DNA of 64,000 nucleotides from Phallus indusiatus (lineage: Eukaryota > Basidiomycota > Agaricomycetes > Phallales > Phallaceae), in contig JAQFWX010000006.1 of the NCBI GenBank assembly GCA_027605045.1, positions 1,364,001 to 1,428,000 of the forward strand, in the 5' to 3' direction. The notes beneath the pieces are model-generated. The model saw only the letters and a program-made list of their open reading frames with translations, had not been told where the DNA came from and did no database searches. Positions 46,906 through 55,854 of the stretch are shown here, one piece after another; the first letter of the stretch is position 1, and the number at the start of each line of letters is the position of its first letter. The translations under genes and the position numbers were made by a program.

Positions 46906-48591
46906 TTACTTTTTAGTGAAAACAAAGACTCTCCTGGAGTCATTCAGTTCTAATCGTTGGAGTAATTGTTCGGCATCTTTGTTTATCGACGGGCAGAACA
47001 CCGGTATACTCCCTAGAGGATAACCCATTTCGCGTCTTACTTCAAGACATTCAGCGATTATCTCGGCTTGTTTTATCGTGACTGGGCTACATAACCGTAA
47101 TATCACTGTGCGTAACAGAGGACAATAAACCTCCTGAGACACAGGGAGATGATATGAAAGGACGGAGTTAGCCCGAGAGGCGGAACCGGCGGTACTATCC
47201 TCGGAGTCCGAGTCCGATTCTGAGTCCTGGAATGAATTCATAAAATCTGTATTTTCTTTCATGTTTTCCAGATCCGGAGTAAGTGCGGTCAAGCATAATA
47301 CGCGTGTATCGTTCGTATCAAGAGTGGAATAGTTGCTTGGAATGATTACTAAAGACTGTAGCCCCGTCATTTGAGCGAGAATGAACCGTGTTATCCCACA
47401 CTTATCTGGCAAATAATTAGGTTGGAGGACCATGCGAGTGATAGTGTGTGAATTGATAGCACGCGACAGTGGAACCCAAAGATTCGCGAATCGGTTCATA
47501 GAGCTATATTCGCAAACGAGAATATTTCCATTTGATTGATCCTCGCTACTAAAGTCTTCTTCTATATCTTCTGCGAGATGAAGGTATCCACCTTTTTGGT
47601 TGATTCGTGCACGAAGATTTGTAAAGCGTGTTTGGGATAATAAGTGAAGCAAAGGTGGCGACTCGAGAAAATCGGAACGATGCAGAGTATGAATGTACCA
47701 CTTGACGGTCAAGGGAAACGTGACGTGATCCATAACCAGACCCAGCATTTGTGGTGCAGCGGCCACCTTCAGTACGAACTTCTCCAGACACGGTAGATGT
47801 ATCTTACGATTAGAAGATGGATCGAAGTTGATTTCTACGTCAGCGAGATCCGTGGAAATATGAAGCAATTTTAGACGAGGGGATGCTTCTAAAAGATCAA
47901 GGAAAGGATTGAATGGCATTTCGAACGGTGGAGTGAGATAAAGCTCCGAAAGGTTGCTGAAGGCAGCACAACGCGACTCCTGGAACTCGAGGGAAAGCCG
48001 ATGATGTACTCGTCGAAGATTGGGCGCAATTCCAGAGAATAGGTTGCAGATAACCGCATTATCAGGATCAAATTCATTGTATAACTCGAGATGGGGGTAC
48101 CCAAAAGAGAACACCTGTAACATTGGCGCAGGTCGTTGAATGGAAGACATGATCACTGGAATCAACCGCCTCCATACTTTGTAGAAAGGATCAACATATT
48201 CAGAGCATTCAAATTGGATGCGCAACACACTGAACCGATGAATCTGCTCGAAAAGCGTAGAAAGCATGTCCAACATCTGCTTGTAAGCGTAACCCCGCTC
48301 GCAAGCTTTGTTCAGCTGTAAAAATACATTGAGAGGAGCAGAGTCCGACCGACGAAGCAACTCCATTATCCCGTGGGGTTTTATTTCTGAAATCGCAAGG
48401 CATGTCCACATCGTTGAGTCCGATAACAGAGCGTGTCTCCACGAGCGGCAGACGTGCGATGCAGCGATGGGAGGGGCTTGTACGTGTATCTCGAAACTGG
48501 GTTCCCAATAACTCATCTCCGGGGTATACTTGACGTGAAATATGATTTCCCTTAATATATCGTACGGAATATGTTTAATGGGGGAGATCAT
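46906..48591 (-). CDS. F-box protein 5
   Basis: A single frame of 561 aa. It starts HIPYDILREIIFHV, followed by the block APPIAASHVCRSWRHALL and DSTMWTCLAI. LRR-like segments such as LLEASPRLKLLHI and HLPCLEKFVLKV follow, then an acidic Ser/Asp patch (DSESDSDSEDS) and an end block ECLEVRREMGYPLGSIPV. The stop overlaps a possible GTAAGT donor, so an alternative short last exon cannot be excluded. It is the closest relative of F-box gene 6 at 53893-55515. Predicted SCF substrate receptor; target unknown. Confidence 0.85.
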   Translation of the reverse strand: MISPIKHIPYDILREIIFHVKYTPEMSYWEPSFEIHVQAPPIAASHVCRSWRHALLSDSTMWTCLAISEIKPHGIMELLRRSDSAPLNVFLQLNKACERGYAYKQMLDMLSTLFEQIHRFSVLRIQFECSEYVDPFYKVWRRLIPVIMSSIQRPAPMLQVFSFGYPHLELYNEFDPDNAVICNLFSGIAPNLRRVHHRLSLEFQESRCAAFSNLSELYLTPPFEMPFNPFLDLLEASPRLKLLHISTDLADVEINFDPSSNRKIHLPCLEKFVLKVAAAPQMLGLVMDHVTFPLTVKWYIHTLHRSDFLESPPLLHLLSQTRFTNLRARINQKGGYLHLAEDIEEDFSSEDQSNGNILVCEYSSMNRFANLWVPLSRAINSHTITRMVLQPNYLPDKCGITRFILAQMTGLQSLVIIPSNYSTLDTNDTRVLCLTALTPDLENMKENTDFMNSFQDSESDSDSEDSTAGSASRANSVLSYHLPVSQEVYCPLLRTVILRLCSPVTIKQAEIIAECLEVRREMGYPLGSIPVFCPSINKDAEQLLQRLELNDSRRVFVFTKK

Positions 48592-50053
48592 TGTGCTGAA
48601 CGATCAGTTGTCGTTGGTTGGGGTTTTGGGACACTGGGAGCAACAGGCGACGCGTGCCGAATAATTTTCACGGCTACGATGCGTGTTCATCAATATTGCC
48701 AAACTGCGCCCGCAAAATTTTTCAAATACTGAATTGCGGCACCCCACAAGTAAAATTTGCTTTTCAACCTGTCGAGAACTCTAGTTATTGCCCAATCATT
48801 GTTTATACGAAACAGAAGTCTGATAAGCCGATAAGGAAACAACGCGCCTGAAGCTCTCAAAAGAAAATATTCAGACGCGTCGTGCAAATACCATCAATTG
48901 TGTTGGGCAATGCTTGAGTTGCACTGACAGGTGGTTCGGAATAAAACGCAGGAGTCAAGAGACCAAGCGCCAGCGTACTTTACGGGAGAGGTATGTGTTG
49001 ATATCCAAGCGAGCGAATAATATAGATGAAGAGTGTCTATTTGAAAGATGCATACTTGAGTAGTCGCTTACATTATCGGAGCGGAACGTTGACGCACAAG
49101 CGCAAAGGAAACTTGAACGAAATCAAACACAGTAAAGACAGGCACTGAATGATTACTCACTCCAAGGTGCACCTCTAAACTAGGCTCGATAAAGGACAGT
49201 GGAGACAACACTAACCATCACTCAACTGCTACATGGAGAGAGCGCTTGAATAGTAGCGTGATTTCTGGGTTTGAATTAGTCATCTCGCGAATTTTTTTTC
49301 CAATATCACCCACAATCCATCCCAGATATCCTCCAGTCTCTAATAATCGCCGCGATAGTAAGTATTCTGAACCTACTCCACCGCACGACCATCTCACATA
49401 ACAATTTGTTTGATCCTTTCTCCTTTGTACCGCAGTAATGTTTCATGAATAAAATCTCAAAACAGATGAAAACTCACTATCCTTCAAGTTGGCGGCTTAG
49501 GTCGCACCTTTTATCGTGGGCCTTGGCGACAAATGGAGCCATACCGCAGTTCTCCATTCAATTAATTGTGACGGTCCTCAATTCAGTGCAGCTTCACTCA
49601 CTTTTACACGATAGATATATAGGCGTTCATCAATGAGAGCGCAATTGCTACTGGAAATAGAGGATTTTAATGCAAGCTAATGGATGGCAAATCGGGAACT
49701 CCAGTTGTTCCGACTATGATATTGATGAAGCGACTAGTATCCAGAGTTGATATCTAACCGCTTGATCTGGATGATTCCCGACATTTTCAAGCCCTGGATA
49801 CCCTCGATGGCATCCAAGGGCATCAGTGTTTTCTTTAGAGGGACGTTCGTTCAGTAATCAAACTCACTGATACGCGACCTCGAGTCGCCACCACCTCACC
49901 TTGGAATCAATGGTATTTCAGTGAGCGCGTCCAATAATTTCGTTCAAATAATACAGGATCATGTAATATCAACACGACAACATCGTTCAAATCTCACTAA
50001 ATGTTCATACTCTCTGGAGAACTGTCACGTCTACTTCCTTTTTGCGAAATTCA
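48592..50053. other. Intergenic region with a duplicated F-box flank
   Basis: About 48850-49190 resembles 53685-53890, the 3' flank of F-box gene 6. Shared blocks include GTTGCACTGACAGGTGGTTC, AGTCAAGAGACCAA and AAGGTGCAC. The match ends at AAGGTGCAC, just where gene 6 coding sequence would follow, so a further F-box copy may have been lost here. 49200-50050 shows nothing supportable. Confidence 0.55.
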
Positions 50054-51417
50054 ATGTCCTCAGCTGTTGATCCTAATTCCTTCCCAATTCTCCCCATCGG
50101 CACGTCGCTAGCGGGGGATTTACAAGGGACTTTTGGAGTTGTCATCGTGGCTGTCATAATATCCGCCTTCTTAACCGGAATTTTGACTATACAGACGTAT
50201 ACCTACTACACCTTGTTCCCCGAAGATCCACTTTTCAGGAAATTTATGGTGAAGAAACACCGCTAGTCAAACGAGTTGTGTCTAACACCTCATTTTTCAG
50301 GTGGCCTTAATTCTGTATGTTTTCCCTCCAATGGATATTCGTTTTAATGATCATTATTCACAATAACTGAGTGTTCTGGATTTTATACAATTTGGTTGTA
50401 TAACAGACTTCGGCTGTGCATACTTCTGTTCATCAACTGTTCAGAATTTGATTGCTAAAAAGATGTTTAGGGTGGTACTTGGTTCGCAACTGGGGGAATG
50501 TAGAGGCATTAGCGATCATCAGACCCACATACGGTCTCTTTGTAGTATTCGGAAGCTTGATCATATTTTTTGTTCAATGTCTTTTTCTTCAACAAATTTT
50601 CACATTTGACAAGAAGCTGAGGTATCTGGTAATCCCGATATTCGTTTTAATCAGCATCGAGTTTGCTTTCGGCATGCTTGGTGCCAGTTTTGGTGTCAAA
50701 GTGCGCCCATTTATCGATATCAGTATTATGTCTAATTTGTTCGCAACTTGTCCAACTCTTACAACTACCTTTTACCTGTAGCCCAAGGTTTCAAAGAAGT
50801 GAGTTGCGTTCCCCATCATATATATACCAGATTATTCTTAGGTGCATAAAATCCTAGTTGGTTGTGGCTATTTGGCTTGGTAGCGGTGTGGCAGCAGACG
50901 TAGGACTGACGGCAGCACTCTCATACATTCTGCATGTCAACCGAACTGGTTTTCGTAAGACGGAGTAAGTATCTCAAATTAGATAAACATTAGCATTTTA
51001 ATCGACAATTTGATTTATAGTAACCTTATTTCCAAACTCGTTTTTCGGTCCATCAGTATGTATACAGTGGTTTACGATCAAATATTCCGGAATAACCCTT
51101 ACTTTTTTAGACACCTGCCTTTTGACAAGGTGAGTCCCTAGACGGCCGGACCACAGAACGTTGTAACTCACAAGTGTTGTTAAGCATTGTTTCCATTTTT
51201 AATATCATTTTCGTAAGTCCTTTGACTGGAATTATGTTACATCAAGCTCAAAGATACATCAGTTTTATAAACAGGTATATCTGACCTTCTCACGCACGTT
51301 GATTTCTGTAACCACTATTTTCAATAGAGCGCCCTGCAAAATACCCACCTGATTTTCAACATGATCCTTTGTAGACGTAAGCTCAATCTCAGAAGTAAAC
51401 TTGATCTACGCTAAAAT
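50054..51417 (+). pseudogene. Diverged DUF6534-like membrane protein gene, exon structure uncertain
   Basis: Exon 1 (50054-50248) encodes an N-terminus with VVIVAVIISAFLTGILTIQ and TYTYYTLFPEDPLFRKFM, the family pattern. A GT..TTTTTCAG intron follows. Later exon-like segments encode WYLVRNWGNVEAL with SLIIFFVQCLFLQQIF (about 50470-50740), VVAIWLGSGVAADVGLTAAL (about 50860-50964), NLISKLVFRSIS, TCLLTSIVSIFNIIF and a final LQNTHLIFNMILCRR ending at a TAA near 51417. One junction (about 50310-50470) does not give a continuous family-like frame, and the last helices are poorly conserved. The gene may be decaying. A 5'-truncated LINE lies directly downstream. Confidence 0.6.
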
Positions 51418-51559
51418 TTATTAAGTTTTCTCCAACTCCCTATTAGCCACGTACAACAGACGGGCCTCGCTAAGATCCCTCATGGAAGCAGGATCTTCGT
51501 TCTCTTTGAAGTGTGTTTCTATTTTCGAAGCGTCTACGGGACCGCTCACACACTTCACA

Positions 51560-52576
51560 CCAAACAGAGAAGCAGCAGTGCAAAGCACAGATAAGTACAG
51601 GGACTGTCGGACAGTATACTCTGATGGATCTTGTAGAGATGGTATGGTGGGCGCGGCAGCAATATATTGGGACAGCAGGGGGCGCAAGCACGTAAGACGC
51701 AAGCTACTCGGCTCAGAGGAGGAACACACGGTGTACGAGGCGGAACTAGTGGGAATAAGCTTAGCGTTAGATATCGCAAAGTGCATCCGAACCTCAGACC
51801 AAGTGCTCATTATGCTGGACAACCAAGCGGCGATCCAGGCAACACAGAGACAAAGAGCAGTGCCGGGACAGTACCTAGTGGAACATATTCAGAAACAGAT
51901 AACGTCCCTCCTCAAAGTACAGCGTAAGAAGGTAAAGCTAATATGGACGCCGGGGCATGAAGGGATCGAAGGAAACGAAGAAGCAGACAAAGAAGCTGCA
52001 AAAGCGATCACTGACGGCGATCTAAACAGCGAACACCTCGCATACCTGCAGGAACTCCCAACCAGCAGATCAGCCGCAAGACAAGCGAGAGAAACAAGCC
52101 TCAAACGGCGAGCGGCAGAGAGATGGGAGGGATCACCCAGAGGGGCGCGCATGAGAGAGATAGACAATGCGCTACCGGGCACAAGCTTTCTGAAATTAAC
52201 CAATAAGTTCCCACGTCGCAATACGTCCATACTAATGCAGTTAAGAACAGGTCACATACCGTTAAACCATTTCCTGCACAGGATAGGAAAGGCGGAATCA
52301 CCACTATGCCAAGCATGCGGACTAGAAAGGGAAGACGTGTCACACTACTTGATGAAATGCCCGAGACATGACAGGCACCGCCTCAAGATGCAGCAATATT
52401 ACCGGCAACACATCATCTCGAAGAAGACACTTCTAACAAGCCCAAAAGCGATGAAGCACCTTTTCGAATACGTCAACAAAACGAAAAGATTCGAAACACC
52501 ATACGGAACCTTCGACGAACCCAAGACAACCGATCGAGGCAAGAAATCGAAGAGGAGGAACCCAAACACGACATGA
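51560..52576 (+). pseudogene. LINE ORF2 fragment: RNase H and Cys/His knuckle
   Basis: The open frame (which by chance continues upstream to 51482) shows the RNase H catalytic residues. They are the first Asp in VYSDGSCRDGMVGAAA, Glu in VYEAELVGISLAL, Asp in MLDNQAAIQA, and the last Asp in GIEGNEEADKEAA. A CQACGLEREDVSHYLMKC knuckle and a basic tail (DRGKKSKRRNP) follow, ending at a TGA. RT and endonuclease are absent. It is a dead insertion derived by incomplete target-primed reverse transcription. Confidence 0.85.
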
Positions 52577-52753
52577 CCGTCACACTCATAAACAGGAGTA
52601 GCACCAATAAGCAACAAGCAAAAAGAAATAGACGGAGACGACAGATATTCCAGGCTATCAGGACAAATGCAGAGGGACCTAAGCAGCAAAGAGGAACACG
52701 ACGAAGGAAAAGTCTCAATACATAGGGCCAGGCCCTTCGAGACTTATAGGACT

Positions 52754-52772
52754 CACACACACACACACACAC
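52754..52772. repeat. CA dinucleotide repeat (LINE 3' tail)
   Basis: Nine and a half CA units directly follow the LINE 3' UTR, so they serve as its tail. Confidence 0.8.
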
Positions 52773-53099
52773 ACTTCACAGTATGGGTAACTTGAACAGC
52801 AGCATCATAATTCAACCCGAACGTACAACCGATTTCGGAATTACTCTGTACAATAATCGAATCTTCCACGGTGACGGGTGTCAAATAACGAGCCTAAATC
52901 CTTGACATGTCTCTTAAGACTGTTCGTGGCAGTACATACCGATCCAATTGCTGGCGTTGACGTTTATCCCAACTTTCATCTTCAACTCACCCACATCTAC
53001 GATCTCCGAGTTTTGAGGAAGAAAATGTTTGTCTTTATTGCAAGTGAAAATGAATTAAAACACATTGATAAAAACCAATAAATGCAAAGGTTGCGCGTG

Positions 53100-53498
53100 T
53101 GTTAGGGCTACTCAGCTCAGGCTAGAGGGAGGGGATCCTAAGATAATATATTGCGGAAAACACTAACTACTCACCTAGAGGGAGGGGATCCTAAGAGAAC
53201 AAGCTTAGGGACCCTCACTCTAGGGACAGCGACTATATACATGAAAAACGATAGCGCGGCGTACGGCCCTGACACAGCTAAGTGCTAGGCGCCCGAACCG
53301 AACCTAAGCGACGTGATGTCACGGGCATCACGCCGAGTACGAGCGCGCGACGCGCGCGAGTAAAGAAAGTGAAATAGAGGCAGAACGAGGAAACGGAAAA
53401 TGGAAGTAATGGACGGGAAATGTAAATGAAATAGAAATAAACATATACCGATGATAATAAATAAGGAAAGTAAGGGGACGCGGTAGCGTACCCTGACA
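53100..53498. mobile_element. Solo LTR, 399 bp, with 5-bp target-site duplication
   Basis: The sequence begins TGTTAGGG and ends CCCTGACA, a near-perfect terminal inverted repeat of the TG..CA type. It is flanked on both sides by GCGTG (53095-53099 and 53499-53503). A 22-bp direct repeat starting CTAGAGGGAGGGG occurs inside at 53122 and 53175. No internal retrotransposon coding region is attached, so this is the product of LTR-LTR recombination. Confidence 0.85.
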
Positions 53499-53892
53499 GC
53501 GTGTTCATCAATGCCACTGTGAACTATTTAATTACTGTCAAAATCTTGTTCTGAATTCGTCTCCCTGTAAAGCTAAAGAAGGTGCAATGTCCTAACAACA
53601 AATTGAGGATGCGAAAATAGCTCAAAAGATATAGAGTTTAGTATTGCGCTGTATGAAAAATATACATTTTGAATAGTCGACTAATTAACAACGCACCTGA
53701 AGCAAATTTTCAGACGCTCCGTGAAAATAGTATAAATTGTGTTAGGGAATGTTTGAGTTGCATTGACAGGTGGTTCGAAATAAAACCCATGAGTCAAGAG
53801 ACCAACTCCGCAACCAATCAGCCTTGAATGAAATCAAACACCTTTACATAAGACAAGCCACGGTGTGATTACTTACTACAAGGTGCACAAGA

Positions 53893-55515
53893 CTAATTGG
53901 GGACGTCAATAATGGAGAGCTTGATGGCTCCATTCAGCTCTGGTTGTTGGAATATCCGTTCTGCGGCTTCGTGTATCGACGGGCACCACACCTCCATCCG
54001 TAAAAGATGGCCTCTCTTCTGTCGTTTGTTGACGCATTCGGCAATTATTTTACCTTGTGTTTCTGTGAGTGGACTACGCAACACCATTATTATCGTGTGT
54101 AACCGGGGACAACAAGCCTCAGCTTGAGGCACCGAGAGACTTGAGACGACCAAATTATCAACCGTAGTATCCGTATTTTCTTCCATACTTTCTGGAATAG
54201 GTATGAGTGCGGCCAAGGTCATAACGATGAATTTGTTTGGATAAGGAGAAGATAGCCTGGGTGGGAGAACTGCCAGAAACCTTAACTGCTTCATTTCAGA
54301 GAAAATAACTGGTATGATCCCATAGTTACTTGACAAATCATTAGGATGAAGTTCAACGTGGGTGATACGTAAGTTGATACTACGCATCAGTCGATCCCAA
54401 AGATTTGCGAAGCGCTCTTGAGAGCTAAATTTGCAAACGAGTGTATTTCCATTAGATCGATACTTGTCCAAGGCTCGTCCTGAGTCTTCTTCAAAACAGA
54501 AAAGCAGAGAATCTTGATCGATTTCCGCATGAAGATATTTAAAGCGAGTTTGAGACAGTAGTTGAAGTAGAGGGGGTGACTCTTGGAAGTCCGAGTGGGA
54601 ATCGTACCAAATAGAAATGCGCCATCGGATATTTGAGGGGAAAGTTACGTGGTCCATGAATAGAGGCAGAATTTGAGACCCATAAGTCAAATTGAACACG
54701 AGCTTTTCAAGCCGTGGTAGATATACCTTGTGACCGGAAGGCGAATCAAGATTGACATCAATCATATCGCAGATATCATCAATATGAAGCAATTTCAGGC
54801 GGGGAGACGCTTGTAGAAGATCGAGTACGCGGTCAAATTGTATGTCAAAAGGAAGCTTGAGATAGAGTTCTGACAGATCCTTGACTGCGGCACAACGCGG
54901 CTCCTGAAGATCAAGGGAAAGCCGATGATGTACCCGCTGAAGATTGGGTGCAACCCCGGAAAATAGGTTTCCGATGATTGCATGATCGGGATTGATTTCA
55001 TCGTCTATCTGGAGATAAGTGTACGAAAAAGAGAATGTCTGTAGGGTCGGCGCGGGTCGTTGGATGGAATGGATGATCACAGAAACCGATGCGTTCATGA
55101 GATTTTCGGTAGGGGGTTCGTATTCCATGTGGTAAAGACGAATATGAAGCATTTCAAACCGATGAATATGCTCGAAAAGTGTGGTAAACATGTCCAACGT
55201 CCCATCGCAACCCAGCTCGCAAGCATCGTTCAGTTCGAGAAACACATTCAAAGGAAGAGAGCCCGACCGATGCAGTAGCTCTTTTATCCCTTCGGGTCTC
55301 ACACTGGGAATTGCAAGACACGTCCACATTGTTGAGTCTGATAAAAGGCTGCGTCTCCATGAACGGCAGACGTGCGACGCGGTGATGGGGGGCGCTAGTA
55401 CCTCTATCTTGATTTCTGGATCATCAAATTCCATTTCCAGCGTAAATTTTTCGGTGTGGAGTATGATTTCCCTGAATACGTCATAGGGAATATGTTGCAT
55501 GGAGGGAGTAATCAT
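53893..55515 (-). CDS. F-box protein 6
   Basis: A single frame of 540 aa. It starts MITPSMQHIPYDVFREIILH, then APPITASHVCRSWRRSLL and DSTMWTCLAIPSVRPEG. LRR-like segments (LDLLQASPRLKLLHI, YLPRLEKLVFNL) and an end block ECVNKRQKRGHLLRMEV follow. It is a tandem-type paralogue of F-box gene 5. A copia LTR begins only about 87 bp upstream of the start codon, so the native promoter has been displaced or replaced. Predicted SCF substrate receptor. Confidence 0.85.
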   Translation of the reverse strand: MITPSMQHIPYDVFREIILHTEKFTLEMEFDDPEIKIEVLAPPITASHVCRSWRRSLLSDSTMWTCLAIPSVRPEGIKELLHRSGSLPLNVFLELNDACELGCDGTLDMFTTLFEHIHRFEMLHIRLYHMEYEPPTENLMNASVSVIIHSIQRPAPTLQTFSFSYTYLQIDDEINPDHAIIGNLFSGVAPNLQRVHHRLSLDLQEPRCAAVKDLSELYLKLPFDIQFDRVLDLLQASPRLKLLHIDDICDMIDVNLDSPSGHKVYLPRLEKLVFNLTYGSQILPLFMDHVTFPSNIRWRISIWYDSHSDFQESPPLLQLLSQTRFKYLHAEIDQDSLLFCFEEDSGRALDKYRSNGNTLVCKFSSQERFANLWDRLMRSINLRITHVELHPNDLSSNYGIIPVIFSEMKQLRFLAVLPPRLSSPYPNKFIVMTLAALIPIPESMEENTDTTVDNLVVSSLSVPQAEACCPRLHTIIMVLRSPLTETQGKIIAECVNKRQKRGHLLRMEVWCPSIHEAAERIFQQPELNGAIKLSIIDVPN

Positions 55516-55601
55516 GCAGACGCTTTGAACGAGGTTAAGCTACTTGTTTGACGGAAGCTGAACTGAGGTAACGCGTGACGTGGCCCTCTAAATTTTTTCT
55601 A

Positions 55602-55839
55602 TGTCGTGTCGTACTTAACAACAGCTAGGAGTAATATATGTATATTACGACGAAACGGAATGCACTAAGAGGTTCAAGGCGAAGCCTTGAACGTCAGAAA
55701 TATACAAATGAATAAATAAGGAAAATAGCGCACCTAAGAGGTTCAAGGCGAAGCCTTGAACTCTTAGCGAGCGCGTGACTAAGCTAAAAACTATCTACGC
55801 AAGCGCCCACACTTAGTGTCGCTGACTCTACGTTCGACA
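55602..55839 (-). repeat. Copia 3' LTR with two internal hairpins
   Basis: Bounded by TGTCGTGTCG and CGTTCGACA (inverted TGTCG/CGACA). The end could also be set 5 bp inward at 55607. It contains TTCAAGGCGAAGCCTTGAA twice (about 55680 and 55747), each a hairpin with an 8-bp stem; the second has a longer, near-perfect stem. The partner LTR is not in the window, so the length is unverified. Confidence 0.65.
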
Positions 55840-55854
55840 CTCCCACTCAGCGCA

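Larger units (their letters stand above)
51560..52772 (+). mobile_element. 5'-truncated LINE (RNase H domain plus CA-repeat tail)
   Basis: Only the 3' end of a Tad1-type LINE is present. It contains an RNase H domain, a C-terminal knuckle, about 180 bp of 3' UTR and a CA dinucleotide tail (52754-52772). The target-like string CTCACACACTTCACA at 51545-51559 recurs after the tail (..ACACTTCACA ending at 52778), which fits a target-site duplication merging with the CA tail. That sets the 5' truncation point near 51560. The sequence differs clearly from the LINE at 32264-38381, so this is another family. Confidence 0.7.

Noticed and set aside
51482..51559. N-terminal extension of the RNase H frame
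   Set aside because: It lies upstream of the inferred truncation point and target repeat. The open frame there is flanking DNA read by chance.
51421..51822. 133-codon minus-strand frame over the truncated LINE
   Set aside because: Antisense shadow of the RNase H frame, crossing the LINE boundary.
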